A stretch of 64,000 nt of DNA, taken from assembly GCF_011046555.1 (NCBI RefSeq), contig NZ_CP049246.1:1178001-1242000 (forward strand), given 5' to 3'. A model generated the notes under the pieces. The model had not been told where the DNA came from. It made no database searches and saw only the letters and a program-made list of their open reading frames with translations. This document shows positions 44,829-53,852 of the stretch, piece after piece. A program made the translations under genes and the position numbers. How positions within the stretch are numbered: position 1 is the first letter of the stretch; every line of letters starts with the position of its first letter. This DNA comes from Sphingobacterium lactis (lineage in GTDB: Bacteria > Bacteroidota > Bacteroidia > Sphingobacteriales > Sphingobacteriaceae).

Positions 44829-46376
44829 ATGAAAGACCAATTTATTGCGAAGATTACATCTTCATACATTCCCAAGGGGGCATTTATCCAACTTGGGTCA
44901 GGCATCCTGAACGGTGAGATTGTCACCGACGCTAAAGTCAATTTAGCATTAAAGATGATGAACCGTCACGGTCTCATCGCCGGTGCGACCGGTACAGGAA
45001 AGACCAGGACGCTGCAGTTGATGGCCGAACAGCTGTCGGATGCGGGTGTGCCTGTATTCATGTTGGATGTCAAAGGGGATCTATCTGGCCTTGCCGAAGC
45101 TGGCAAAACGAATGATGCCCTTTTGGAACGTGGAAATGCCGTGGGCATTCCTTTTGTGCCTGCAAGCTTTCCCATTGAGCTTTTCTCGCTGTCAGGTAAA
45201 CTGGGTGCGCCGATGCGCGTGACGGTGGAAGATTTTGGACCTGTGCTGCTGGCCCGTATCCTCGACCTCAACGATACCCAAGCCGGTGTCCTGAGTGCCA
45301 TTTTTAAATATGCCGCAGATACTCAATTGCCGATCGTGGACTTCCAGGATCTCAAGAAACTGTTGAGCTACCTGTCGGAAGGCCCCGGTGCCGAGGAGAT
45401 CAAAGCCGATTACGGTAAGATCTCGACCGCCAGTGCAAATACTATTCTTCGGAAAATCGTAGCCATCGAGCAGCAGGGGCTGGCCCATATCTTCGGGGAA
45501 AAGGAATTTGATATCCAGGATCTGTTCAATAAAGTGGATGGAAAAGGGGTCATTACCCTGTTGAATATCTCGGACATCCAGGATCAACCTTTATTATTTT
45601 CCACCTTCTTGTTGAGCCTTCTGGCGCAGCTATTCAAGAACTTACCGGAGGTTGGCGATTTAGACCAGCCTAAATTGGTGTTTTTCTTTGATGAGGCACA
45701 TTTATTGTTCAATGGAGCATCGAAGGCGTTTATGACACAGATCGAGCAGATCGTCCGCTTGATCCGTTCAAAGGGTGTGGGTGTTTTCTTCTGTACACAG
45801 GCGGCCACGGATATTCCGGAGTCGGTTCTGGGCCAGTTGGGGAACCGGATTCAGCATGCCCTACGGGCATTTACGCCGAATGACGCGGAGAATTTGCGCA
45901 AGACGGTAAGGACCTATCCAACTTCGGACTTCTACGAGATCGATAAGGTACTGACCTCTTTGGGAACAGGGCAAGCCCTGGTTACGGTTCTGAACGATAA
46001 GGGGATCCCGACGGAAGTGGTAGCGACACATTTGGTGCCGGCACGCGCTGTCATGGGACCTTGTTCACCGCAGTTATATCAGGAGTTGCTGCAGCAGTCG
46101 GAATATACCGCAAAATATCAGGAGCGGGTGGAGCGACGGACAGCAGCAGAGATTATTGATGAACGGATGCAGACCCATGCCGCGAAAGAAGAGGCCGAGG
46201 AAGCACGTAAGGAGGCTGAAAAGGCAGCAAGCAAACCTGCATCGTCACGCTCCCGCCGGCAGACGCCAATGGAGGCCGCAAAGAATCAAGCAAGCCGCAC
46301 GTTGGCACGCGAAGGAGCAAAGCTGTTGGGCAAGATTGCAACCGGAATCCTGAACTCCATCTTCAAAAAGAGATAA
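44829..46376 (+). CDS. HerA-like (DUF853) ATPase
   Basis: A 515-residue P-loop ATPase of the HerA/FtsK superfamily, DUF853 type. Walker A is AGATGTGKTRTL (residues 51-62), followed by DVKGDLSGLAEAG. Walker B is LVFFFDEAHLLFNGA near residue 290, with a sensor-like GVFFCTQAATDIPESVLGQLGNRIQHALRAFT. The C-terminal 90 residues are an Ala/Glu/Lys/Arg-rich coiled region ending in a hydrophobic helix. The cellular job of DUF853 proteins is not settled. No NurA-like nuclease is adjacent, so a simple HerA-NurA role is not supported here. Confidence 0.9.
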   Translation: MKDQFIAKITSSYIPKGAFIQLGSGILNGEIVTDAKVNLALKMMNRHGLIAGATGTGKTRTLQLMAEQLSDAGVPVFMLDVKGDLSGLAEAGKTNDALLERGNAVGIPFVPASFPIELFSLSGKLGAPMRVTVEDFGPVLLARILDLNDTQAGVLSAIFKYAADTQLPIVDFQDLKKLLSYLSEGPGAEEIKADYGKISTASANTILRKIVAIEQQGLAHIFGEKEFDIQDLFNKVDGKGVITLLNISDIQDQPLLFSTFLLSLLAQLFKNLPEVGDLDQPKLVFFFDEAHLLFNGASKAFMTQIEQIVRLIRSKGVGVFFCTQAATDIPESVLGQLGNRIQHALRAFTPNDAENLRKTVRTYPTSDFYEIDKVLTSLGTGQALVTVLNDKGIPTEVVATHLVPARAVMGPCSPQLYQELLQQSEYTAKYQERVERRTAAEIIDERMQTHAAKEEAEEARKEAEKAASKPASSRSRRQTPMEAAKNQASRTLAREGAKLLGKIATGILNSIFKKR

Positions 46377-46388
46377 TTTATAAAATAG

Positions 46389-46396
46389 TATATTTG
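46389..46396 (+). promoter_or_regulatory. -7 element for the nucleotidyltransferase gene
   Basis: TATATTTG, exact TAnnTTTG match, 34 nt before the ATG. No TTTG at -33. Confidence 0.4.
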
Positions 46397-46430
46397 CGTA
46401 CTCTAACAACATAAGACTAAAAATATAATT

Positions 46431-47345
46431 ATGGGAAAACCAACTTTGGTAGTTCTGGCAGCAGGTATGGCCAGCCGTTATGGTTCTTTGAAACAGGTAG
46501 ATGGCTTTGGACCTCATGGAGAATCGATTATTGATTATTCTATTTACGACGCTATCCGTGCTGGATTTGGAAAAGTAGTTTTTATTATTCGCGAGGAATT
46601 TGAACAGGTAATGCGTGAAAAATTCGACGCAAAGCTTGCCGGAAAAATAGAGGTAGCTTATGCCTTCCAAGATTTCGATCTGCGCAAATTTGGTGTAGAT
46701 AGAGATATTGAGCGCACAAAACCGTGGGGAACAGCCCATGCCGTAATGAGTGCAATGAAAGAAGTGGATGGCCCTTTCTGTGTGATCAATGCTGATGACT
46801 TCTATGGAGCAGACGCTTTCCAGAAAATGGGGGAGTTCCTAACTTCGGAAGTTGATGACAACCATATGTCCCTGATGGGCTTTGAGTTGGGCAATACCAT
46901 GTCCGATTATGGATATGTGTCACGTGGCGTTTGTGAAGTGAATGAGCAGGGGCACATGAATTCCGTAACGGAACGTGTGAATATCTATTACGATAAAAAT
47001 GATAACGGCGATAAAAAGATCGTTTTCGAAGAGAATGGCGTTAAGCATGAATTACCGGCAGATACGCGGGTATCCATGAATTTCTGGGGCTTTACTCCTA
47101 AGGTGTTCGAAGTATGTATGAACCTATTTCCGACCTTCGTTGAAGAGAATGCCGATAATCCGAAATCGGAATTCTTTATCCCTACCATCCCAGATTACAT
47201 GGTGAAACATGGTCTGGCAGATTTTAAGGTTATCCCGACATCGTCGAAATGGTTTGGTGTAACGTATGTAGAGGATAAACCTATCGTACAGGAAAGCATT
47301 TCCAAATTGGTTGCTGATGGGGTATATCCTGAGAAGCTTTTCTAA
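46431..47345 (+). CDS. Sugar-phosphate nucleotidyltransferase family protein
   Basis: A 304-residue NTP_transferase. The nucleotide-binding loop TLVVLAAGMASRYGSLKQVDGFGPHGESIIDYSIYDA corresponds to the GxGxR-like signature of NDP-sugar pyrophosphorylases. The Mg-binding Asp is in FCVINADDFYGADAF. It should activate a sugar-1-phosphate or a related alcohol phosphate to an NDP-sugar. The exact sugar is not clear, and no sugar-biosynthesis genes are adjacent. Its own -7 element and two downstream hairpins suggest a single-gene transcript. Confidence 0.85.
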   Translation: MGKPTLVVLAAGMASRYGSLKQVDGFGPHGESIIDYSIYDAIRAGFGKVVFIIREEFEQVMREKFDAKLAGKIEVAYAFQDFDLRKFGVDRDIERTKPWGTAHAVMSAMKEVDGPFCVINADDFYGADAFQKMGEFLTSEVDDNHMSLMGFELGNTMSDYGYVSRGVCEVNEQGHMNSVTERVNIYYDKNDNGDKKIVFEENGVKHELPADTRVSMNFWGFTPKVFEVCMNLFPTFVEENADNPKSEFFIPTIPDYMVKHGLADFKVIPTSSKWFGVTYVEDKPIVQESISKLVADGVYPEKLF

Positions 47346-47399
47346 GGGGAAGTCAATCAAGAATTTTTAGTTGTCCCTAGCAGGGAGCAACGCTATATA

Positions 47400-47442
47400 A
47401 ACCAATTAATACATGCATAACGGATGTATTAATTGGTTTTTC
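47400..47442 (+). terminator. Terminator after the nucleotidyltransferase gene
   Basis: AACCAATTAATACAT, 9-nt loop, ATGTATTAATTGGTTTTT: 15-bp stem plus T-run. Confidence 0.8.
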
Positions 47443-47466
47443 CGCTTTATGGACAATCACAACATA

Positions 47467-47505
47467 AACAGAAATGGCAGGGAATTTCCCCGCCATTTCT
47501 GTTTT
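47467..47505 (+). terminator. Second hairpin terminator
   Basis: AACAGAAATGGC...GCCATTTCTGTTTT, a 15-bp stem with one mismatch and a T-run, 25 bp after the previous hairpin. Confidence 0.75.
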
Positions 47506-47545
47506 ACGCTACTTTTCGCAATATTTAACTTTTAATCTTTAGCTG

Positions 47546-48223
47546 ATGCGTAAAATAATGGTGGTTTTAGGCGCTATATTGGGTGGTATCTTGGTATTCG
47601 CAGCGGTTTATTTCGCTGCCGATGCTGTGCTATCCAGGATCAAAAGGGGGCATGCCCACGAGGAAAAGGATGGGCTCATTACAGCATATGTGCTTTCCAA
47701 TGGCGTGCATACGGATATCGTTCTCCCCATCCGCACCGAATTTCGGGATTGGACTACTGTTTTTCCATTGGCACACACCAAGGGGAAGGCACAAGATCAC
47801 CGTTATATCTCGATAGGTTGGGGCGATAAGGGGTTTTACCTCAATACCCCGGAATGGAAGGATCTAACCCTAAAGACCGCCCTGATTGCCGGGCTTGGCA
47901 TTGGCGAAACCGCACTCCATGTCACCTACTATAGGAATATGGTCGAGGATGAACACTGTTACAAGGTCCTGATCGATCGCCAACAGTACCGCGTGCTTGA
48001 GCAGTACATTCTGGATGCCTTGGATAAGGACCAGGACGGCAATCCCATCCTGATTGAAACCCAAGCGCAATATGGAGACGATGATGCGTTCTATGAAGCT
48101 AAAGGCGCCTATAGCTTATTCTATTCCTGCAATACCTGGACAAATAACGCACTGAAGAAAGCAGATATGCCCTCCGGTATATGGACTGTTTTTGATAAAG
48201 GAATTCTTCAGCATTACCGATAA
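47546..48223 (+). CDS. DUF2459/TIGR02117 family protein
   Basis: A 225-residue protein with an N-terminal membrane helix (residues 4-27) and a periplasmic domain. Family signature VLSNGVHTDIVLPIRTEF and late YSLFYSCNTWTNNALKKADMPSG match DUF2459. The His in NGVHTD and Cys in YSCNTW resemble the catalytic pair of permuted papain-fold (NlpC/P60-like) enzymes, so a hydrolase or acyl-transferase activity in the envelope is plausible but unproven. Confidence 0.87.
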   Translation: MRKIMVVLGAILGGILVFAAVYFAADAVLSRIKRGHAHEEKDGLITAYVLSNGVHTDIVLPIRTEFRDWTTVFPLAHTKGKAQDHRYISIGWGDKGFYLNTPEWKDLTLKTALIAGLGIGETALHVTYYRNMVEDEHCYKVLIDRQQYRVLEQYILDALDKDQDGNPILIETQAQYGDDDAFYEAKGAYSLFYSCNTWTNNALKKADMPSGIWTVFDKGILQHYR

Positions 48224-48232
48224 TAGTTAGGT

Positions 48233-48255
48233 ATTTTTTACATTTTGTAAAAAAT
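48233..48255. promoter_or_regulatory. Perfect 10-3-10 inverted repeat, candidate XRE operator
   Basis: ATTTTTTACA-TTT-TGTAAAAAAT lies directly upstream of the TTTG of the next promoter. The 3' arm is not followed by a T-run, so it is a poor terminator and a better protein-binding site. The TTTACA/TGTAAA half-sites recur at 48268-48283. Confidence 0.5.
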
Positions 48256-48256
48256 A

Positions 48257-48288
48257 TTTGTCATTGTGTAAAGTTTATTTTACTTTTA
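48257..48288 (+). promoter_or_regulatory. Promoter of the membrane-protein/XRE pair
   Basis: TTTG 48257-48260, 20 bp, TACTTTTA 48281-48288 (one mismatch to consensus). A second inverted repeat GTAAA-N6-TTTAC (48268-48283) covers the spacer and start of the -7 box, a suitable place for repression. Confidence 0.5.
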
Positions 48289-48310
48289 TCAAACAAATTA
48301 TAAACACAGT

Positions 48311-48781
48311 ATGAAAAAAATTCCATTATTGCCCGGATATTTCCGATGGATCGGGATAGGGCTGATTTTTCTTTCTTTCGTTTTCTATTTATTGATGCAG
48401 TGGTCGGAGAGCAATGCTTTTTTTATGGACACCTTTGTCATCTATTCGGATATTCCGCTGAACAGTGAAATCGTATTTATGAAGATGAAGCGTATGGAAA
48501 TGTCATTGACGTTATTGCTCGTCCTGTTGATGGGTGGGCTCGCGTGCATTGCATTTGCTAGGACGAAGATTGATGACGAAATGATCAACCATATCCGCCT
48601 GTACAGCTGGATGTGGTCCGTAATCGCCATGATTGGCCTCGGTATTATTTTTAGTCTCTTTATTTTTGGGTTGACCTACCTCTCCTTTTCGCTATTTTTT
48701 GGGCATGTGTTCCTGGTCTTGTTCATCATTATTTTCTATACCAATTATTTCCGATTGGCACGCGGGGGAGGTGCCGAATGA
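48311..48781 (+). CDS. Four-helix membrane protein paired with an XRE regulator
   Basis: A 156-residue inner-membrane protein with four predicted helices (about residues 13-28, 65-83, 95-122, 128-150) and short loops. No named family is certain. The arrangement, a small membrane protein whose stop overlaps the start of a short YozG-like XRE regulator (ATGA), recalls DUF2975-type pairs. The overlap implies translational coupling. Confidence 0.78.
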   Translation: MKKIPLLPGYFRWIGIGLIFLSFVFYLLMQWSESNAFFMDTFVIYSDIPLNSEIVFMKMKRMEMSLTLLLVLLMGGLACIAFARTKIDDEMINHIRLYSWMWSVIAMIGLGIIFSLFIFGLTYLSFSLFFGHVFLVLFIIIFYTNYFRLARGGGAE

Positions 48782-48978
48782 AGAATACGATTAAAATCCA
48801 CCGGGTAATCAAGGGGTATTCCCAAGAACAGTTGGCCAACGCCGTACAAGTCAGCCGGCAGACCATTAATGCGCTGGAAGCTGCGAAATATGTGCCATCC
48901 ACAGTGCTGGCCCTCAAGCTATCCAAAGTGCTGGAAAAAAATATAGAGGAGCTATTCCAATTGGAAGACACCGATTAA
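48778..48978 (+). CDS. Short XRE-family DNA-binding regulator
   Basis: A 66-residue Cro/C1-type helix-turn-helix: IKIHRVIKGYSQEQLANAVQVSRQTINALEAAKYVPSTVLALKLSKVL, followed by IEELFQLE. This is the YozG-like minimal form, consisting of the HTH alone. It overlaps the upstream membrane gene by 4 bp. It probably binds the inverted repeats at 48233-48283 and regulates its own operon (inference). Confidence 0.9.
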   Translation: MKNTIKIHRVIKGYSQEQLANAVQVSRQTINALEAAKYVPSTVLALKLSKVLEKNIEELFQLEDTD

Positions 48979-49045
48979 TCACGGTTCCGCTATAGATCTC
49001 AGCCAGGAGTTCAGCCAAGATCTCCACCACATGTCCACCTTTCTA

Positions 49046-49079
49046 TCGCACATCTCCAATCTCACATCTCATATCTCCC
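49046..49079. repeat. Heptanucleotide TCTCAHA repeat tract, copy 1
   Basis: Five consecutive 7-bp units: TCGCACA, TCTCCAA, TCTCACA, TCTCATA, TCTCCCC. The preceding CTTTCTATC is shared with the tract at 61153-61187. Confidence 0.7.
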
Positions 49080-49088
49080 CAAAACAAA

Positions 49089-49122
49089 TAAGCCCGATTT
49101 CCTAAAAAATCGGGCTTTTTTG
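49089..49122. terminator. Terminator of dnaK (bidirectional)
   Basis: AAGCCCGATTT, loop, AAATCGGGCTTTTTT between the convergent XRE and dnaK genes, with A-rich and T-rich flanks. Confidence 0.82.
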
Positions 49123-49138
49123 TTTTGGAGTCCAGCGA

Positions 49139-51061
49139 CTACTTAACTTCTTCGAAGTCTACATCCTGTACATCATCGGCACCACCACCTTGGTTTCCGC
49201 CGTTGTTGTTTGCCTGTCCGGCGTCACCTTGAGGTTGTTGCTGACCCGCACCTTGTTGCGATGCAGCGTACATTTCCTCAGATGCTGCGTTCCATGCGGC
49301 TTCCAATTCAGTAGATGCAGTATCGATGTCCGCGAAATTTTTCGCTGCGTATGCCGCTTTCAATTTCTCAAGACCTGCGTCGATAGCAGCTTTCTTATCT
49401 GCTGAAATCTTATCGCCATATTCTTTCAACTGTTTTTCAGTAGAGAATACCAGCGCATCAGCTTTATTCAATTTATCAACTTCTTCTTTTACCTTTTTAT
49501 CGGCTTCAGCATTTGCTTCCGCTTCTTGTTTCATCTTTTTCACCTCCTCGTCAGAAAGACCTGAAGAAGCTTCGATGCGGATGTTCTGCTCTTTATTGGT
49601 CGCTTTATCGATCGCTGATACCTTGATGATACCGTTTGCATCGATATCGAATACCACTTCGATTTGCGGGATACCACGTGGTGCCGGTGGAATATCCGTC
49701 AATTGGAAACGTCCCAATGTACGGTTCTGTGCAGCCATAGGGCGCTCACCTTGCAATACATGGATCTCTACCGATGGTTGGTTGTCCGATGCAGTGGAGA
49801 AGGTCTCCGATTTGCGTGTCGGGATCGTCGTATTCGCTTCGATCAATTTGGTCATCACACCACCCATAGTTTCGATACCTAGAGAAAGAGGAGTTACATC
49901 AAGTAACAATACGTCTTTCACTTCACCTGTCAATACACCACCTTGGATTGCAGCACCCAATGCAACAACCTCATCCGGGTTAACACCTTTGGACGGATCT
50001 TTACCGAAGAATTTCTTCACGGCGTCTTGAATCGCAGGGATACGGGTTGAACCACCTACCAAGATTACTTCATCAATATCAGATGTGTTGTAACCTGCAT
50101 TTTTCAATGCGGTACGGCAAGGCTCAATGGTACGCTCGATAAGTGGGCCTACAAGGTTTTCGAATTTAGCACGTGTTAAATTGCGTACCAAGTGTTTCGG
50201 ACCTGTAGCATCAGCAGTGATGTATGGCAAGTTGATCTCTGTAGATGTTGTGCTGGACAACTCGATCTTTGCTTTTTCAGCAGCTTCTTTCAAACGTTGA
50301 AGCGCCATCGCATCTTTTCTCAAGTCAAGACCACCATTCTCATCAGCGAATTCATCCGCCAACCAGTTGATGATAGCGTTATCAAAGTCATCACCACCTA
50401 AGTGTGTGTCACCGTCGGTTGCTTTTACTTCGAATACACCGTCACCCAATTCCAATACGGAAACGTCATGTGTACCACCACCACAGTCAAAAACAACGAT
50501 CTTCATGTCTTTGTCTGCTTTTTCCAAACCGTACGCCAATGCTGCTGCGGTAGGTTCGTTGATGATACGCTCAACTTTCAAACCAGCGATCTCACCGGCT
50601 TCTTTGGTTGCTTGACGCTGCGCATCGTTGAAGTATGCAGGCACCGTAATTACAGCGCGGGATACTTCTTGTCCCAAGTAATCTTCCGCCGTTTTCTTCA
50701 TTTTTTGAAGGATCATGGCTGAAATTTCCTGTGGGGTATATTTACGGTCGTCAATTTCTACGCGTGGCGTATCGTTGTCGCCCTTTACTACTTTATAAGG
50801 TACTTTAGCGATTTCGTTCTTCGCTTCTTCATACGTAACACCCATAAAACGTTTAATGGAGTATACCGTTTTATGTGGGTTTGTGATCGCTTGACGTTTC
50901 GCAGGATCTCCAACTTTACGTTCTCCACCTTCTACAAACGCAACAATGGAAGGTGTTGTGCGCTTACCTTCATTGTTCGCAATAACTACTGGCTCGTTAC
51001 CTTCCATAACGGCAACACATGAGTTCGTAGTTCCTAAGTCGATTCCTATAATTTTTGACAT
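49139..51061 (-). CDS. dnaK: Chaperone DnaK (Hsp70)
   Basis: A 640-residue ATP-driven chaperone. Nucleotide-binding domain: [61 protein letters not shown] and the [17 protein letters not shown] VGGSTRIP. Substrate-binding domain: [15 protein letters not shown] onwards. The C-terminal lid ends in a Gln/Gly/Asn-rich tract and the EEVK end. No grpE or dnaJ is adjacent. No heat-shock operator of the CIRCE type is visible upstream. Confidence 0.98.
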   Translation of the reverse strand: MSKIIGIDLGTTNSCVAVMEGNEPVVIANNEGKRTTPSIVAFVEGGERKVGDPAKRQAITNPHKTVYSIKRFMGVTYEEAKNEIAKVPYKVVKGDNDTPRVEIDDRKYTPQEISAMILQKMKKTAEDYLGQEVSRAVITVPAYFNDAQRQATKEAGEIAGLKVERIINEPTAAALAYGLEKADKDMKIVVFDCGGGTHDVSVLELGDGVFEVKATDGDTHLGGDDFDNAIINWLADEFADENGGLDLRKDAMALQRLKEAAEKAKIELSSTTSTEINLPYITADATGPKHLVRNLTRAKFENLVGPLIERTIEPCRTALKNAGYNTSDIDEVILVGGSTRIPAIQDAVKKFFGKDPSKGVNPDEVVALGAAIQGGVLTGEVKDVLLLDVTPLSLGIETMGGVMTKLIEANTTIPTRKSETFSTASDNQPSVEIHVLQGERPMAAQNRTLGRFQLTDIPPAPRGIPQIEVVFDIDANGIIKVSAIDKATNKEQNIRIEASSGLSDEEVKKMKQEAEANAEADKKVKEEVDKLNKADALVFSTEKQLKEYGDKISADKKAAIDAGLEKLKAAYAAKNFADIDTASTELEAAWNAASEEMYAASQQGAGQQQPQGDAGQANNNGGNQGGGADDVQDVDFEEVK

Positions 51062-51228
51062 ATCTTGTTTTGTTATCTTATTAAATGTTTAATCGTTTCC
51101 TTCTACTTAACAACGCTTATGCCAAACGGTTTTTTTTAATTTTTTGGCGCGAATTCGGCACGAATTACCGGCAAATGTCATGGGTTCGTGACATTATGTC
51201 ATTTTTTCAATCTTATTGGAATTATATG

Positions 51229-51236
51229 TATTTTTG
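51229..51236 (+). promoter_or_regulatory. -7 element for the thioredoxin-like gene
   Basis: TATTTTTG matches TAnnTTTG, 16 nt before ATG 51253; T-rich tract 21 bp upstream as weak -33. It supports the internal start chosen for the gene. Confidence 0.4.
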
Positions 51237-51252
51237 TGAAAATTATTCCAAC

Positions 51253-51819
51253 ATGACTTTTGACGAATACCTGAGTTACTTCGAGGATATCTTAAACAAT
51301 ACAGAAGCACACGAAGCATACTCAACTAACGCTGACTATTTAAATTACACCAAATTAAATTGGTCCCGCATGAACAGATGGTTAAGAAAATTTGAACCAT
51401 CCGCAGAAATGAAAGTTTGCATCGATAGCATCAAAGACCCGCAGCACTGGATCCTGATTACGGAGCCGTGGTGTGGAGACGCCGCGCATTCTGTAGCACA
51501 GATCTATCAGATCGTAAAAGATAACGAGTACATCGACTTGGATATTCAATTGCGCGATACGGAACCTTTCCTGATCGACGATTATCTGACCAATGGCGGT
51601 AAATCCATTCCGAAATTGATTATCCGGAATGACGTAGGTCATGATAAAGCTATTTGGGGACCTCGTCCGGCTGCCTCCCAGGCTTTGTTCGAAAACATGA
51701 AGGCCGAAGGCAAATGCATGGAAGAGATCAAGGAAGCCATCCAACGGTGGTACAACGAGGACAAAGGAATCGAAATCCAAAAAGAATTGATCGAACTTTT
51801 GGCTGAATACAACAGCTAA
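51253..51819 (+). CDS. Thioredoxin-fold family protein, single-cysteine
   Basis: A 188-residue cytoplasmic protein of the thioredoxin-like superfamily. The expected active-site segment reads ILITEPWCGDAAHSVAQI (Cys74), so the second cysteine of CxxC is missing. GGKSIPKLIIRN contains the cis-proline loop (IPK). ATG 51253 is used because the longer frame starting at 51085 covers the promoter and has no domain-like content. Monothiol redox or a structural role is possible. The start region diverges from dnaK. Confidence 0.85.
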   Translation: MTFDEYLSYFEDILNNTEAHEAYSTNADYLNYTKLNWSRMNRWLRKFEPSAEMKVCIDSIKDPQHWILITEPWCGDAAHSVAQIYQIVKDNEYIDLDIQLRDTEPFLIDDYLTNGGKSIPKLIIRNDVGHDKAIWGPRPAASQALFENMKAEGKCMEEIKEAIQRWYNEDKGIEIQKELIELLAEYNS

Positions 51820-51845
51820 GGAACGTCTTTGCACCAAGATAACCC

Positions 51846-51872
51846 GGCGGCCCCATCAAGGCCGCCTTTTTT
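51846..51872. terminator. Bidirectional terminator
   Basis: GGCGGCC, 7-nt loop, GGCCGCC and six T residues between the convergent thioredoxin-like and GT39 genes. Confidence 0.82.
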
Positions 51873-51886
51873 ATGGCTTGCGTTCC

Positions 51887-53470
51887 CTAATTTGGGTACT
51901 GCTGAGGCTTGAGGTCGCCCAGGACCTGCTTCGCACCCTTCAACTGGTAGATGTACCAATGCCGAATGACCCGGTTGCCACGTCGCTGTTCGAGAGTCTT
52001 GTGCAAACGGATTTCTTCGAAAAGATCCGCATAAAGGGCTACGGGATCCCGAAAGGTGTTCGACGGGGCAATGTAATAGGCATTTTCATGTTGCTGTATG
52101 GGTGGCTCCGTCAGGTTCAGCCAGGCAAACTTATGGATGTCGGTCAGTTTCCCGATCGCAATCGTCCGGATGCCCAACGGTCTGGCGATATAAAAATAAT
52201 AATGCCCAGCGGGGTACCAATTGTCCACCAACAGCACATCTTCCGCCCGCATAGCTCCCTGCTGTATATCCGCCGAGCGGACCTGGGCAAATTCCTCCAT
52301 CAAGTCCTGCCAACCGAACATATCCAGCGTCACATCACCTTTGCCCAATTCCTCGGCATTGGCGGCAGCAAAGAGGTTTCCCGGATACCACTTGATGGCC
52401 AGAACGGCCAGCAGCATCACCACCAAAGTAAAACTCAGCTGCAGGTTGAGGATCTTCCGGATCTTGGGGATGGAATTGAGTTCCACCCGACGGTCGATCC
52501 AAAATGCCGATATCAACATCAGCGCAAAGAATCCGGCGCCACTCCAATGCGGTAGGGTCTGCCGGAAGAGGGATAAGCCCATGGTCAGCGCGATAATGGG
52601 CAACGAGCAGCACAACAACAGCAGTATGCTCTTTGGAGAGAGCCCATAGATCTTCAGTCTATTCTTGAACAGGAGCACCAAAATCACGACGTACAGGTAG
52701 ACCAGGAAGGGGTTGTTGTAGAACAACTGACCGAAGAACGCCTGGGCAAAGAAATCCCAACGGAATCCCGAATCGAGGATATTTACGCGCTCGCCGTGGA
52801 ATTTCCAGGTGATGAACTCATGCTGATAGTTCCAGACCAGGATGGGGAGGATGCAGATGCCGGTGATCAACATGCTGAAATAGAAATTCTTCAAACCGAA
52901 AAAGCGCCGGTCGAATATCAGAACGTAGGCGAAAAAACCAACCCACAGACTGATGGCGTGTACCTTGCTAAGGCAGGCCATGCCAATCCATAACCCCAAT
53001 AGCAACAGTTGATTGTTCTTGGTCCTGCTGTCATCGGCATTGACAATACACAGCATACTCCAAAGGGACGCCAGCCAGAACGTATTGGCCACCGAATCCG
53101 GTAGGATAAACAGGCCGGAAATAATACTGGAATACAGCGATGCCGTATAGAGGATTGCGGCGATCAATCCCGCCCGGGGACTCATCAGCTGACACGCGAT
53201 CCGTGCGATCAGCCAAGTGTTGAAGGCCGATAGAGCAATTGCACCCAAGCGCATGGAAAATTCATTGACCCAATGCAGGTTGAGGGTAAAGAACCGAATC
53301 ACCAAACCCACCATCGGCGGATGGTCGAAATGATTCCAGTCCAGTTGTTGGGCATAGGTGAAGTAGTAGACCTCATCATTACCCAATTCCATAAAGCTCG
53401 CGAAGATACAGCGAATGACCGTGGCAACAATGATGAGCCAGCGCAGTTTTATTCTGTATTCATTTTCCAT
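51887..53470 (-). CDS. GT39/ArnT-like lipid-linked sugar transferase
   Basis: A 527-residue polytopic membrane glycosyltransferase (GT-C fold). The first periplasmic loop has ELGNDEVYYFTYAQQLDWNHFDHPPMVGLVIRFF, with the acidic catalytic region typical of PMT_2/ArnT enzymes. About 11 helices follow, with a soluble C-terminal domain from about residue 420. It should transfer a sugar from a polyprenyl phosphate to lipid A, protein or another envelope acceptor. It is last in a three-gene operon after PAP2 and GtrA and overlaps gtrA by 11 bp when read from ATG 53470. Confidence 0.88.
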   Translation of the reverse strand: MENEYRIKLRWLIIVATVIRCIFASFMELGNDEVYYFTYAQQLDWNHFDHPPMVGLVIRFFTLNLHWVNEFSMRLGAIALSAFNTWLIARIACQLMSPRAGLIAAILYTASLYSSIISGLFILPDSVANTFWLASLWSMLCIVNADDSRTKNNQLLLLGLWIGMACLSKVHAISLWVGFFAYVLIFDRRFFGLKNFYFSMLITGICILPILVWNYQHEFITWKFHGERVNILDSGFRWDFFAQAFFGQLFYNNPFLVYLYVVILVLLFKNRLKIYGLSPKSILLLLCCSLPIIALTMGLSLFRQTLPHWSGAGFFALMLISAFWIDRRVELNSIPKIRKILNLQLSFTLVVMLLAVLAIKWYPGNLFAAANAEELGKGDVTLDMFGWQDLMEEFAQVRSADIQQGAMRAEDVLLVDNWYPAGHYYFYIARPLGIRTIAIGKLTDIHKFAWLNLTEPPIQQHENAYYIAPSNTFRDPVALYADLFEEIRLHKTLEQRRGNRVIRHWYIYQLKGAKQVLGDLKPQQYPN

Positions 53471-53852
53471 CGTTAAACGTGAATATGAGATTAGCCGAAA
53501 AATTCCAGACAAAGACCATCCCGATGGCCAGCAGCTTGCTGAAATAAAAGTTAAGTTTTAATTTCTGGTGGAATAGGTAGAGGAAGAGGGTGTTCAAGGC
53601 CAAGCCGATGCAGCTGATGGTCAAGAAATGCAGGAATTGTTGTAGGACCTGTGGGTTCTTGTTGGCAAAGGTCCAGATGCGGTTCAAGATATAATTGTTG
53701 AACACGGCCACCGTGAATCCAATGCCATTGGCAACGAATTTATTGATATGGAGCTTTTCCTTGGCGATCCAGGTAAGGAGAAAGTCGATCCCCATCCCGA
53801 TCAGGCCCACAAGTCCGAATTTCAACGCGCTAAGGAGTAATTTCCACATCAT
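53460..53852 (-). CDS. GtrA-family membrane protein
   Basis: A 130-residue inner-membrane protein with four helices, carrying the GtrA pattern FGLVGLIGMGIDFLLTWIA, GFTVAVFNNYILNRIWTF, and a final NFSANLIFTF. GtrA proteins are thought to flip polyprenyl-phosphate sugars across the membrane. Position between a PAP2 phosphatase (ATGA overlap) and a GT39 transferase supports that role. Confidence 0.92.
   Translation of the reverse strand: MMWKLLLSALKFGLVGLIGMGIDFLLTWIAKEKLHINKFVANGIGFTVAVFNNYILNRIWTFANKNPQVLQQFLHFLTISCIGLALNTLFLYLFHQKLKLNFYFSKLLAIGMVFVWNFSANLIFTFNDGK

Noticed and set aside
48233..48255. Terminator reading of the 10-3-10 inverted repeat
   Set aside because: The 3' arm runs into ATTTGTCATT, not a T-run, and the half-sites recur in the promoter; an operator is the better reading.
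49021..49080. Possible CRISPR-like array
   Set aside because: The repeats are contiguous 7-mers without spacers, and no cas genes are near.
49139..51061. Search for a CIRCE heat-shock operator before dnaK
   Set aside because: No paired nine-base CIRCE half-sites were found between 51062 and 51252.
51878..52555. Plus-strand ORF of 225 codons
   Set aside because: Shadow of the GT39 gene on the other strand; no domain pattern.
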